NCBI GenBank assembly: GCA_036244995.1
Contig: BTTF01000099.1
Span: 1 to 7,408 of the forward strand
DNA: 7,408 nt
Source of the DNA: BMS3Bbin07 sp036244995
GTDB lineage: Bacteria; Nitrospirota; Thermodesulfovibrionia; Thermodesulfovibrionales; JdFR-85
Direction of reading: 5' to 3'
The position numbers were made by a program, and so were the translations under genes. This document shows, piece by piece, positions 1 through 6,106 of the stretch (the first letter of the stretch is position 1; each line of letters begins with the position of its first letter). The notes beneath the pieces were generated by a model. That model was not told the DNA's origin. It ran no database searches and saw nothing but the letters and a program-made list of their open reading frames with translations.

Positions 1-2
1 TG

Positions 3-33
3 TGTGGACGGTTTCAGAAAGAAACCGTCCACA
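3..33 (-). terminator. Probable intrinsic terminator stem-loop of the flagellin gene
   Basis: A perfect 13-bp inverted repeat (TGTGGACGGTTTC at 3-15, its complement at 21-33) encloses a 5-nt loop. It begins 10 nt beyond the flagellin stop codon on the minus strand, where a transcription terminator is expected. The arms are GC-containing and stable. Any U-tract would fall before position 1, outside the window, so Rho-independent termination cannot be confirmed. The stem could equally serve a convergent gene on the left. Confidence 0.7.
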
Positions 34-43
34 ACAAGCAATT

Positions 44-886
44 TTACCTCAAAAGCTGCAAGGCATTCTGTGGCAAGACATTGGCCTGTGCCAGGATTGA
101 TGTCGCAGCCTGGACAAGTATCTGATTTTTCGTAAACTGTGCAGTCTCATAGGCAAAATCAGCGTCTCTTATGCGTGAATTAGCTGCCGTAAGATTCTCT
201 GAAGATACCATCAGGTTGGATACAGTTGAGTCAAGCCTGTTCTGGATTGCTCCGAGGGTACCCCTTCTTTGCGCTACAGTGGATATAGCAGCGTCAATCT
301 GTGTCAGAGCCGACTGTGCATTATCGGCTGATGAGATGGTTGCAAAGATACCTGTAATCCCAAGCTGGGTTGTGTCCGTAGCTACAACACCTGAGAAGAA
401 GTTAATTCTGTCGTTATCGGTATTCTGGAAGCCGACCTGCAGGGTTACACCGCTTCCACTCTGGGAGCCATCAAGAAGCTTGATGCCATTAAACTCCGTA
501 ACATTGGATATCCTGTCGATTTCACTTTTCAACTGTGAGTATTCGTTGTCCAGTGCAGACCTCTCACTGTCACCGAGTGTACCATTGGAAGACTGTTCTG
601 CCAACTCTCTCATCCTTGTAAGGATGTTACCGATCTCCGTCAGGCCGCCTTCAGCAACCTGAGAAAGGCTGATACCATCCTGAGAGTTTCTGATAGCTAC
701 AGCTATACTCCTGGTCTGCGCCGTCAATTTCTCGGAAATGGCAAGACCTGCCGCATCATCTGCTGCCGAGTTAATCCTCAAACCTGAAGACAGCCTCTGT
801 ACGGACTTGCTAAGGGCTGAACTGTTTACTGCAAGGTTCCTCTGTGCAATCAGAGAAGCTACATTTGTGTTGATTACTAATGCCAT
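44..886 (-). CDS. fliC: Flagellin
   Basis: Structural subunit of the flagellar filament, exported through the flagellar type III apparatus and polymerised outside the cell. Residues 1-140 are a textbook N-terminal D0/D1 region (start MALVINTNVASL, then QRLSSGLRINSAADDAAGLAI and an MRELAEQSSNGT helix segment). Residues about 195-280 are the matching C-terminal D1/D0 coiled region ending in NALQLLR. The variable middle is only about 55 residues, so at 280 aa this is a short flagellin with essentially no outer D2/D3 domains. The start is well supported: on the minus strand GGAGGT (897-892) lies 5 nt before the ATG. Arg91 and neighbouring residues match the D1 patch known in Salmonella flagellin to be seen by TLR5. 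It is divergent from the neighbouring regulator and no other flagellar gene is in view. I found no convincing sigma-28 or sigma-54 promoter upstream. The family call is very secure; the symbol is by analogy. Confidence 0.96.
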   Translation of the reverse strand: MALVINTNVASLIAQRNLAVNSSALSKSVQRLSSGLRINSAADDAAGLAISEKLTAQTRSIAVAIRNSQDGISLSQVAEGGLTEIGNILTRMRELAEQSSNGTLGDSERSALDNEYSQLKSEIDRISNVTEFNGIKLLDGSQSGSGVTLQVGFQNTDNDRINFFSGVVATDTTQLGITGIFATISSADNAQSALTQIDAAISTVAQRRGTLGAIQNRLDSTVSNLMVSSENLTAANSRIRDADFAYETAQFTKNQILVQAATSILAQANVLPQNALQLLR

Positions 887-1020
887 TTTTTACCTCCGTG
901 TAAAGTTGTTTGTACTTTTGACAGCATCCGGCTATCATTTAAAATTGCGGCTTCAGGTCCCATTTGCAATTTTCGATTTCAGATTGTCTGATTCTTTTAG
1001 TTGAAAAAAATAAATCAAAA

Positions 1021-1048
1021 AATCATCAATCGTCAATCGTCAATTATA
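1021..1048. repeat. Heptamer tandem repeat AATCRTC
   Basis: Three consecutive 7-bp units, AATCATC (1021-1027), AATCGTC (1028-1034) and AATCGTC (1035-1041), are followed by a decayed fourth copy AATTATA (1042-1048). It lies in the flagellin-regulator spacer beside an AT-rich tract. It may be a small dispersed intergenic repeat or replication slippage; no function is evident. Confidence 0.75.
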
Positions 1049-1245
1049 AATCCCTTCACCTCCTTTCCGGGCCATCGCCTCTTACTCTTTATTGTTCTAT
1101 CGGACATATTGCAGAAAACTTTAGCCTCCTGAAATTCCCTTGAAATCTCCGGATGAAGACTGACGTGGAAACGATATTCTTTCCACAAATCCTGGGAACC
1201 CGGGAAGCGGTCACGGAGGGAGATTGAATTCTTGTTTATGCCCAT
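1033..1245 (-). CDS. Doubtful small ORF, hypothetical
   Basis: An open frame of 70 codons on the minus strand with no recognisable family. The predicted product is basic and polar, with no signal peptide, membrane segment or cysteine motif. Evidence against it being a gene: the ATG at 1245 has no Shine-Dalgarno sequence, its last codons run into the AATCRTC heptamer repeat, and it fills a divergent spacer where promoters are expected. Evidence for: it is the only frame of any length between the flagellin and the regulator. It could be a decayed gene remnant. I list it only so the spacer is documented. Confidence 0.15.
   Translation of the reverse strand: MGINKNSISLRDRFPGSQDLWKEYRFHVSLHPEISREFQEAKVFCNMSDRTIKSKRRWPGKEVKGFIIDD
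1056..1066 (-). other. Orphan full-length Shine-Dalgarno-like sequence
   Basis: Read on the minus strand this is AAAGGAGGTGA, containing a complete complement to the 16S rRNA tail. No usable ORF follows: the nearby ATG gives only four codons, and ATT or ATA starts stop almost at once. It lies too far (about 170 nt) from the flagellin start to serve it. It may be the relic of a deleted small gene or chance. Confidence 0.35.
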
Positions 1246-1326
1246 GCTATGCTTACTAAAAACAGCCTCACAGAAACAAGCATTCAGTTTTATTCAGGGG
1301 GAAAATACATACGTTAAATTTCATTT

Positions 1327-2118
1327 ATGAGTTCACCACACTCATTAGAAGAAAAACACCGCATATTATTAATAGACGGAGATGCCGGGCACTATCACAA
1401 GAGCCTTGTCGCTTCACTGAGGGAGTGCAGCGTAATCGTTAAAACCGATCAGGACAAAGCGTATGAGTCCTTCCTGCGCAATGATGTAGACCTTGTGCTC
1501 CTCAATCATTCAGGCGATATTTCCTGCACGGAACGACTTCAGCTCTTCAGGTATGTCAAACCGGCGGTACCGGTAATCATCGTAACCCCCTGCGGCTCCG
1601 AAGAACTGGCTGTTACTGTTTTCAGGCTCGGAGCGAGAGACTACTTCAGAAAACCCCTTACCATGTACGAGCTGAAAAAGAGTATCAGGGCCGCGTTAGG
1701 CGTCAATCACCTCAAAGAAAACACGAACAACGAAGACCAACAAGGGTCCTGGAACAGCATTTTCAGGGCAATCCGGTATATCAATGAAAACTACACCAAC
1801 CGCATAAAACTTTCCGGGATCGCCAGAGAGGCAGGCATGAGCATCTCTTGCTTCGGGAGGACTTTCAAGAAGGAAACCGGTATCACTTTCACCCTGTATG
1901 TAAACAGACTGCGTATCTCTATGGCTATAAAGATGCTCAGGAAGGACGGCCTCTCCATGAGTGACATCGCCTTTGCATGCGGCTTCACAAATCAGTTTCA
2001 TTTCACAAGAATGTTCAAAAAGATCATGAATGCCTCACCTATGGCATACAGGAAATCCCTGCACAGGAAGTCTCTTCTGCCCACCTTAAAAGGAAAAAAA
2101 GTGGAACCCTCAGAGTAA
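1327..2118 (+). CDS. Receiver-like/AraC-family transcriptional regulator
   Basis: Cytoplasmic DNA-binding regulator of 263 residues with two domains. Residues 11-126 have the CheY-like receiver pattern: an ILLIDGD strand with D17/D19, a DLVLLNH strand (55-61), the conserved Thr87 after IIV, and Lys109 in YFRKP. The phosphoacceptor position, normally Asp after DLVLL, is Asn60, so classical phosphorylation looks unlikely. Residues about 145-245 are an AraC/XylS double helix-turn-helix: IKLSGIAREAGMS...FKKETG, then DIAFACGFTNQFHFTRMFKK with the terminal PMAYRK signature. An in-frame stop at 1315-1317 limits the start; ATG 1327 leaves only 10 residues before the receiver. The only purine-rich candidate, AGGGGG at 1296-1301, is too far away, so translation may be weak or leaderless. 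No histidine kinase is adjacent. The gene lies just upstream of, and in the same direction as, the glycyl radical operon, so it is the likely local activator; that role is inferred. Confidence 0.92.
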   Translation: MSSPHSLEEKHRILLIDGDAGHYHKSLVASLRECSVIVKTDQDKAYESFLRNDVDLVLLNHSGDISCTERLQLFRYVKPAVPVIIVTPCGSEELAVTVFRLGARDYFRKPLTMYELKKSIRAALGVNHLKENTNNEDQQGSWNSIFRAIRYINENYTNRIKLSGIAREAGMSISCFGRTFKKETGITFTLYVNRLRISMAIKMLRKDGLSMSDIAFACGFTNQFHFTRMFKKIMNASPMAYRKSLHRKSLLPTLKGKKVEPSE

Positions 2119-2151
2119 AATAGGTCAAAAGAAAAGCAAAATAGATCAAGA
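2114..2151 (+). promoter_or_regulatory. Candidate AraC-type operator: two 17-bp direct half-sites
   Basis: AGTAAAATAGGTCAAAA (2114-2130) and AGCAAAATAGATCAAGA (2135-2151) agree at 14 of 17 positions and repeat with a 21-bp period, two helical turns. Half-site length, direct orientation and period match the known araI1-araI2 arrangement bound by AraC. The first copy overlaps the stop codon of the regulator (2116-2118). Binding by the adjacent regulator is inferred. Confidence 0.5.
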
Positions 2152-2177
2152 CCTCAGGCTTCAAAGACTGATAGTAT
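2148..2177 (+). promoter_or_regulatory. Candidate activator-dependent promoter of the GRE operon
   Basis: A poor -35 (AAGACC, 2148-2153) and an 18-bp spacer lead to TAGTAT at 2172-2177, preceded by TG at 2169-2170 to give an extended -10 (TGnTAGTAT). The downstream half-site overlaps the -35 by four bases, the geometry of AraC-activated araBAD. It would start transcription near 2184, leaving a leader of about 160 nt. This is a consensus match by eye only. Confidence 0.3.
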
Positions 2178-2189
2178 TAGATACTATCA
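2169..2189. repeat. Perfect 9-bp inverted repeat after the regulator
   Basis: TGATAGTAT (2169-2177) and ATACTATCA (2181-2189) flank a 3-nt centre. It covers the candidate extended -10 and start site, so it could be a repressor operator. Alternatively it is a weak AU-rich hairpin ending the regulator transcript, but the T-run at 2215-2220 lies 25 nt further on, too distant for a normal intrinsic terminator. Confidence 0.6.
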
Positions 2190-2306
2190 AACAGAAACCT
2201 CCTGAAGTTGTTACTTTTTTCAAAGCGGCATCCCGGGACTACAGTGGTTTTAAGCTTTAACGATGGCAGGCGCAAGAAAACAACTTAAAATAAGACCAAA
2301 CCAGTG

Positions 2307-2322
2307 TGCCCGATATCGGGCA
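2307..2322. promoter_or_regulatory. Perfect 16-bp palindrome before the operon's first gene
   Basis: TGCCCGATATCGGGCA reads identically on both strands and lies 12 nt upstream of the AGGGGGG ribosome-binding site (2335-2341) of the first membrane-protein gene. With no unpaired centre it suits a dimeric DNA-binding protein better than an RNA hairpin, though an RNA stem with a strained loop is possible. The rest of 2190-2346 shows no recognisable riboswitch. Confidence 0.5.
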
Positions 2323-2346
2323 TAACTTCACAACAGGGGGGATAAA

Positions 2347-2928
2347 ATGATTCAGGTTGACATACCCGGCGCTATTGCCGCAGGTCAAATCTATGCGCTA
2401 CTGAGCAAGAAGTATCTGAAGAACGAGGGGGACAGGTTCACTCACAGACTGGCAGGCCCGGTCAGCTGGTATTTTGCACTCTTCTTTGCGCCGGTTGGAC
2501 TGTTCCTGCTCGTGGGGTGGCCTGCATGGGAATCCATGTACTGGTGGGAATGGATCGAAAGGCCGGCCTTCAATCCGCCGGTGGCATTCTTTTACATAGC
2601 GTTTTACCTCTCCATGATCATACTCGGGAATCTCAGTTATTTCATAGCTCATACCCTGTACCGCAACGGCAGGGATGGCACCGTCAAGCTGTTATCCGTG
2701 CTGAGCGTCATTGCAACCCTGCTGCCCTTTATACTTTGGCCATTCACGTGGTACCGTATCGGGACGTATAAAGAGTTCCATGCAGTCCCGAAAGAAACAA
2801 CCACCCTCTTCAACACCCCTTCTTTTTTCTGGTCGTGGCTTGCTATTATGGGGTATTTTGTTGTTACATCCGTAATATTTGGTATCTGGATAAAGAGGTT
2901 TTCCGGCAAGATAGCAGAACAACCCTAA
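2347..2928 (+). CDS. Four-helix membrane protein, paralogue of the next gene (A)
   Basis: Uncharacterised integral membrane protein of 193 residues; I do not recognise the family. A short conserved N-terminus (VDIPGAIAAGQ, residues 4-14) and a charged linker precede likely membrane helices at about 41-61, 79-101, 113-135 and 159-183. Between helices 1 and 2 is an aromatic motif GWPAWE (57-62) followed by Y65, W67 and W69. There is no cleavable signal peptide. The start follows AGGGGGG by 5 nt and is the first gene after the repeat-rich control region. Residues 5-70 align without gaps to the next protein, so the two arose by duplication or are two subunits of one complex. A role in substrate uptake or in holding the enzyme system at the membrane is possible from position alone; four helices is small for a transporter. 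Gene reality is secure, function unknown. Confidence 0.88.
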   Translation: MIQVDIPGAIAAGQIYALLSKKYLKNEGDRFTHRLAGPVSWYFALFFAPVGLFLLVGWPAWESMYWWEWIERPAFNPPVAFFYIAFYLSMIILGNLSYFIAHTLYRNGRDGTVKLLSVLSVIATLLPFILWPFTWYRIGTYKEFHAVPKETTTLFNTPSFFWSWLAIMGYFVVTSVIFGIWIKRFSGKIAEQP

Positions 2929-2932
2929 CCAG

Positions 2933-2959
2933 GCTGTTGATCTGCAAACCATGAACAGC
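2933..2959 (+). repeat. Imperfect hairpin between the two membrane-protein genes
   Basis: GCTGTTGAT (2933-2941) pairs with ATGAACAGC (2951-2959) at 8 of 9 positions around a 9-nt loop. It lies in the 47-bp gap and ends just before the AAGGAGGG ribosome-binding site (2963-2970). It might affect mRNA stability or translation of the second gene; no T-tract follows, so it is not a terminator. Confidence 0.35.
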
Positions 2960-2975
2960 ATCAAGGAGGGATAGC

Positions 2976-3536
2976 ATGCTATTAATCGATATACCCGTAG
3001 GAATCGTTGCAGGCCAGGTCATTGCCGATGCATCAAGAGATGCCGTTACGAGAGGAGATACGGGGACGGTCTCCAGGATCAGGGCAATAGCGATAACATT
3101 CGCCTACCTGATAACCACGCCGGTGATAATATACTTTTTCCTCGGCTGGCCTGCATGGGAAACAAATTACTTCTGGAAATGGGTGGATAATATCCAGGAA
3201 ACACCTCTCCTGGCGCTTTCGGCTTTTATGTTAATCGCAATGTCCTTTATACCGATCATTGCCGGTTTTGAGTCAGGACGTCTCCTGATAGAGAGAGACA
3301 AGGTATCGTTGCTGAGGGTGTCATATATCTCCTTTTTCATACTCATTCTCTTGATAGTCTATCTTACCCGCGATATTACTTTTAACATTGCCGCCACTTA
3401 TGAAAAGTACATGGAGGCCGACTCTGTCTCTTTCTGGGACAACCCTTTCTTCATATACTGGCTTGTCCTTACCGTCTTTTTCTGGGGGTCTTTGGCAGGA
3501 TGCTATTTATACGTTCGCAACATAAGTACTGACTGA
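2976..3536 (+). CDS. Four-helix membrane protein, paralogue of the preceding gene (B)
   Basis: Uncharacterised membrane protein of 186 residues. It keeps the N-terminal IDIPVGIVAGQ stretch (4-14), P49, GWPAWE (57-62), Y65, W67 and W69 at exactly the numbering of the preceding protein. Further on both share a TY-acidic segment before helix 4 and a PxFFxxWL start to that helix. Predicted helices lie near 37-57, 75-97, 107-128 and 155-180. The start ATG follows AAGGAGGG by 5 nt. The gene is 47 bp after its paralogue and 67 bp before the glycyl radical enzyme gene, with no terminator seen, so co-transcription is likely. The conserved Glu62 and Trp cluster at the end of helix 1 is the best candidate functional site; this is inference. 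No enzyme or transporter family could be assigned. Confidence 0.88.
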   Translation: MLLIDIPVGIVAGQVIADASRDAVTRGDTGTVSRIRAIAITFAYLITTPVIIYFFLGWPAWETNYFWKWVDNIQETPLLALSAFMLIAMSFIPIIAGFESGRLLIERDKVSLLRVSYISFFILILLIVYLTRDITFNIAATYEKYMEADSVSFWDNPFFIYWLVLTVFFWGSLAGCYLYVRNISTD

Positions 3537-3603
3537 AAACTATTACCGCATCCGGCAAAAGGATTCACCACGTCACGCCGGTGGGAGACATAAGGGAGGA
3601 CAT

Positions 3604-6084
3604 ATGAGAGCTACAACTTTAAAAGACATCAGATTACGTGAATATACCATAGAAAACCTGGATATCCTCAGAACCTTGAGGGAAAATCTCCTTAAAACCA
3701 GGCCGGAGGTCTGTATCGAAAGGTCAAGGTATACCACACGCTACCTCAGGGACATGTCCTCCCCGGATGAACACATGGAGACGAGGTATGCAAAGGCAGT
3801 GGCCTATTTCCTGTCGAATAAGGAACCCCTCTTCTTCGATGACAACCTCCTTGCAGGGAGCACGACATCAAAGCCCTTCGGAGCGCCTGTCTACCAGGAG
3901 CTGACCGGGATGACCATCTGGCCCGAGCTCGACACCATAAGCACGAGGGAGAAGAACCCGCTCATTCTATCGAAGGAGGATGCGGAGGAGCTGAACTTCG
4001 ATATCTTCCCTTACTGGATGGAACGTAATATCCTTGAATACACGAGAAAGAAATTCAACAACCCCGACTGCATGAGACTCTTCGAGCGTATAGTCTTCTT
4101 CCTTGCCAGCAAGGCAGGCACCATCTCACATACGGTCCCTGACTACAAGAAGGTCCTCGGCAAGGGGATCGAGGGCATCGTCGAGGAAGCAAGGACACGT
4201 GAGAAGGAGCTCAAGGACAGGGGAATCAATACAGCCGAAGGCAGACACAGTCTCGAGTTCTACCAGGCCGTGCAAACTGTCATGAAGGGAGTCCTCGAGT
4301 ATGCCGCAAACCTGAGCAAAAAGGCGGCTGAACTCGCAAGGGTTGAAAAAAACCACTCACGCAGGGAAAACCTCCTCAAGATGAGCGAGATATGCGCCAG
4401 GGTCCCCGCAAAACCGGCAAGTACCTTCCGGGAGGCAATCAACTCCCTGTGGATCTGCCAGGTGGCCGTACATGCTGAAAACATAAACATGGCGATAAGT
4501 CCTGGAAGGCTCGACCAGGTACTTTATAAATACTACCGGGATGATATCGACAACGGCATCCTCACCATCAAGGAGGCCATTGAACTCGTCGGATGCCTCT
4601 GGCTTAAGCTCAACGACAACACCAACCTCGTGCCCGAGACCTCGGAAGAACTCTTCGGTGGTGCGGGCACAGTCCCGGCGGTCACCGTCGGAGGCGTCGA
4701 CAAAGGTGGTGATGACGCGGTAAACGACCTCACCTACATCATGCTGAGGGTCACCGAGCTTCTGAAACTGAGGGACCCCAGCCTCAACGCAAGGTACCAC
4801 TACGAAAAAAACACAGAGGAGTACCGTGACAGGGTGGCCGAGGTGATCGTCAATACAAAGGCGGTTCCAGCCTTCCATAACGACATGGTGGATATAAAGG
4901 TTCTCGAAAATCAGGGCACGTTAACGGAACATGCAAGGGATTACGCCGTGATCGGCTGTGTGGAACTCGCCTCGGCAGGCAGGAGCTACGACGCCTCAAG
5001 CTCGATCATATTCAACCTCGTCTCCACCCTGGAACTCGCCCTGTACAACGGGAAAAGACCGGCTACCGGCGATGAACAGATAGGCCCGCAGACCGGAGAC
5101 CCAGCCGGATTCGGCAGTTTCGATGAGTTCCGGGAGGCCTTCAGAACCCAATTAAAATGGCTCATAGGGGAGGCGATCAAGCTGAACGAGTATTTCGGCA
5201 GGGTCCACCAGGAGATACTTCCCTCCCCCCTGCTGTCGGCCTTCTTCGAAGGGCCCATGGAAAAGGGCAAGGACCTTATCCGGGGAGGGGCAACCTACAA
5301 CTCATCAGGCGCCACGCACATCGGTTTTGCCGACACCGTGGATTCCCTCAGCGCCATAGAGAAGGCGGTCTTCATCGACAGGAAATGCACCTTTGCCGAA
5401 CTGCTGCAGGCCCTGAGGAATAACTTCGAGGGATACGAAAAACTCCACGCCTATCTGGTGTACAAGACACCCAAGTACGGCACAGACAATCCCGTCGCCA
5501 TAAAAAACTCGCAGAACCTCATACGGTTCCTCTACGATTTCTACCAGGGTCATACGAACTACAGGGGCGGAAAATACAGACCCGGATACTGGACGATGAC
5601 CAACCATGCGGGCCAGGGCAAGCTCTCCGGGGCGCTCCCGAACGGCCGGAAGGCGCACAAGGTCTTTGCAAGCGGCATCACCCCGGCCTCGCAGACAGCA
5701 GTCGACCTCTCGGCATGCCTCAGGGCCGTGGGCGGTCTCGAAAGCATATGTATCCCAAGCGGCGAAGCCCTGAACCTGAAATACCCGGATGTAAAGAACA
5801 ACGGAGACACAAAAACCTTTGCACAGGCCATAGAGTCATACTTCCGTTACGGGGGGCTCCATGTCCAGTTCAACATAATGTCTTACGAGACTCTCATCGA
5901 CGCCAGGAACAACCCTGAAAAGTACCCTGAACTCCTGGTGAGGGTCTCGGGCTACTCGGCCTACTTCAAGGACCTCAACGAGGCGATGAAGGACGAGATA
6001 ATAACGAGAACGGCCTACGACCTCGGCACCGGCAGGGCCGTTTCGTTCCCTGAAGAATACCGCTCGATGCTTGCATTTGAATGA
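3604..6084 (+). CDS. Glycyl radical enzyme, CVE-type, substrate unknown
   Basis: Cytoplasmic radical enzyme of 826 residues in the pyruvate formate-lyase/glycerol dehydratase superfamily. The PFL-like barrel fills about 20-680 and the glycine-radical domain about 700-826. RVSGYSA (780-786) carries the radical residue G783; the thiyl Cys is C452 in IGCVEL, with E454 as the probable base. H176 in SHTVPDY and the SPGRLDQ loop (299-305) are also family-typical. CVE places it with dehydratases, C-S/C-N lyases and arylacetate decarboxylases rather than PFL (Cys-Cys). Aligned from memory with glycerol dehydratase, the substrate-binding His281, Ser282 and Asp447 become M296, A297 and S466, so a diol dehydratase role is doubtful. 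ATG 3604 follows GGGAGGA closely (about 3-4 nt). Encoded with an SCP2-like protein and its activase downstream. Family certain; reaction unassigned. Confidence 0.96.
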   Translation: MRATTLKDIRLREYTIENLDILRTLRENLLKTRPEVCIERSRYTTRYLRDMSSPDEHMETRYAKAVAYFLSNKEPLFFDDNLLAGSTTSKPFGAPVYQELTGMTIWPELDTISTREKNPLILSKEDAEELNFDIFPYWMERNILEYTRKKFNNPDCMRLFERIVFFLASKAGTISHTVPDYKKVLGKGIEGIVEEARTREKELKDRGINTAEGRHSLEFYQAVQTVMKGVLEYAANLSKKAAELARVEKNHSRRENLLKMSEICARVPAKPASTFREAINSLWICQVAVHAENINMAISPGRLDQVLYKYYRDDIDNGILTIKEAIELVGCLWLKLNDNTNLVPETSEELFGGAGTVPAVTVGGVDKGGDDAVNDLTYIMLRVTELLKLRDPSLNARYHYEKNTEEYRDRVAEVIVNTKAVPAFHNDMVDIKVLENQGTLTEHARDYAVIGCVELASAGRSYDASSSIIFNLVSTLELALYNGKRPATGDEQIGPQTGDPAGFGSFDEFREAFRTQLKWLIGEAIKLNEYFGRVHQEILPSPLLSAFFEGPMEKGKDLIRGGATYNSSGATHIGFADTVDSLSAIEKAVFIDRKCTFAELLQALRNNFEGYEKLHAYLVYKTPKYGTDNPVAIKNSQNLIRFLYDFYQGHTNYRGGKYRPGYWTMTNHAGQGKLSGALPNGRKAHKVFASGITPASQTAVDLSACLRAVGGLESICIPSGEALNLKYPDVKNNGDTKTFAQAIESYFRYGGLHVQFNIMSYETLIDARNNPEKYPELLVRVSGYSAYFKDLNEAMKDEIITRTAYDLGTGRAVSFPEEYRSMLAFE

Positions 6085-6094
6085 AGATACGGAC

Positions 6095-6102
6095 AAGGAG
6101 GT
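6095..6102 (+). promoter_or_regulatory. Ribosome-binding site that fixes the SCP2-like start
   Basis: AAGGAGGT lies 4 nt before ATG 6107 and within the 22-bp gap after the enzyme's stop codon. It is the strongest Shine-Dalgarno match in the operon and supports the shorter 153-residue protein over the upstream TTG start at 6071. Confidence 0.85.
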
Positions 6103-6106
6103 GGAA

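Larger units (their letters stand above)
887..1326. other. Divergent intergenic spacer between flagellin and regulator
   Basis: About 440 bp separate the two divergent genes. The part next to the flagellin (about 900-1050) is AT-rich and holds its ribosome-binding site, a short TCAGA/TCTGA inverted repeat (979-991) and a heptamer repeat. The middle contains an orphan Shine-Dalgarno-like sequence and one weak minus-strand ORF. The stretch 1246-1326 must carry the regulator's promoter, but I see only poor matches to -35/-10 consensus. No tRNA, rRNA or mobile-element end was recognised. Confidence 0.6.

Noticed and set aside
171..662. 163-codon plus-strand ORF
   Set aside because: It is antisense to the unmistakable flagellin gene and its translation has no family features.
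900..1000. Sigma-28 or sigma-54 promoter for the flagellin
   Set aside because: On the minus strand a GCCGGATG and a GG-N10-GC pair exist, but no TAAA lies at the right spacing for the first, and only the bare GG/GC of the second match.
1051..1068. Fragment of the 16S rRNA 3' end on the plus strand
   Set aside because: Only the short anti-Shine-Dalgarno-like core matches; the preceding bases show none of the conserved 16S tail.
3555..3590. Hairpin between the second membrane protein and the enzyme gene
   Set aside because: Only a 4-bp CCAC/GTGG stem is visible, with no T-run; too weak to call a terminator or attenuator.
4357..4878. 173-codon minus-strand ORF within the enzyme gene
   Set aside because: Shadow of the GRE reading frame; high G/C at third positions of the real gene keeps the antisense frame open.
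6071..6106. TTG start adding 12 residues to the SCP2-like protein
   Set aside because: No ribosome-binding site, overlaps the enzyme's end, and the ATG at 6107 has a near-perfect AAGGAGGT.
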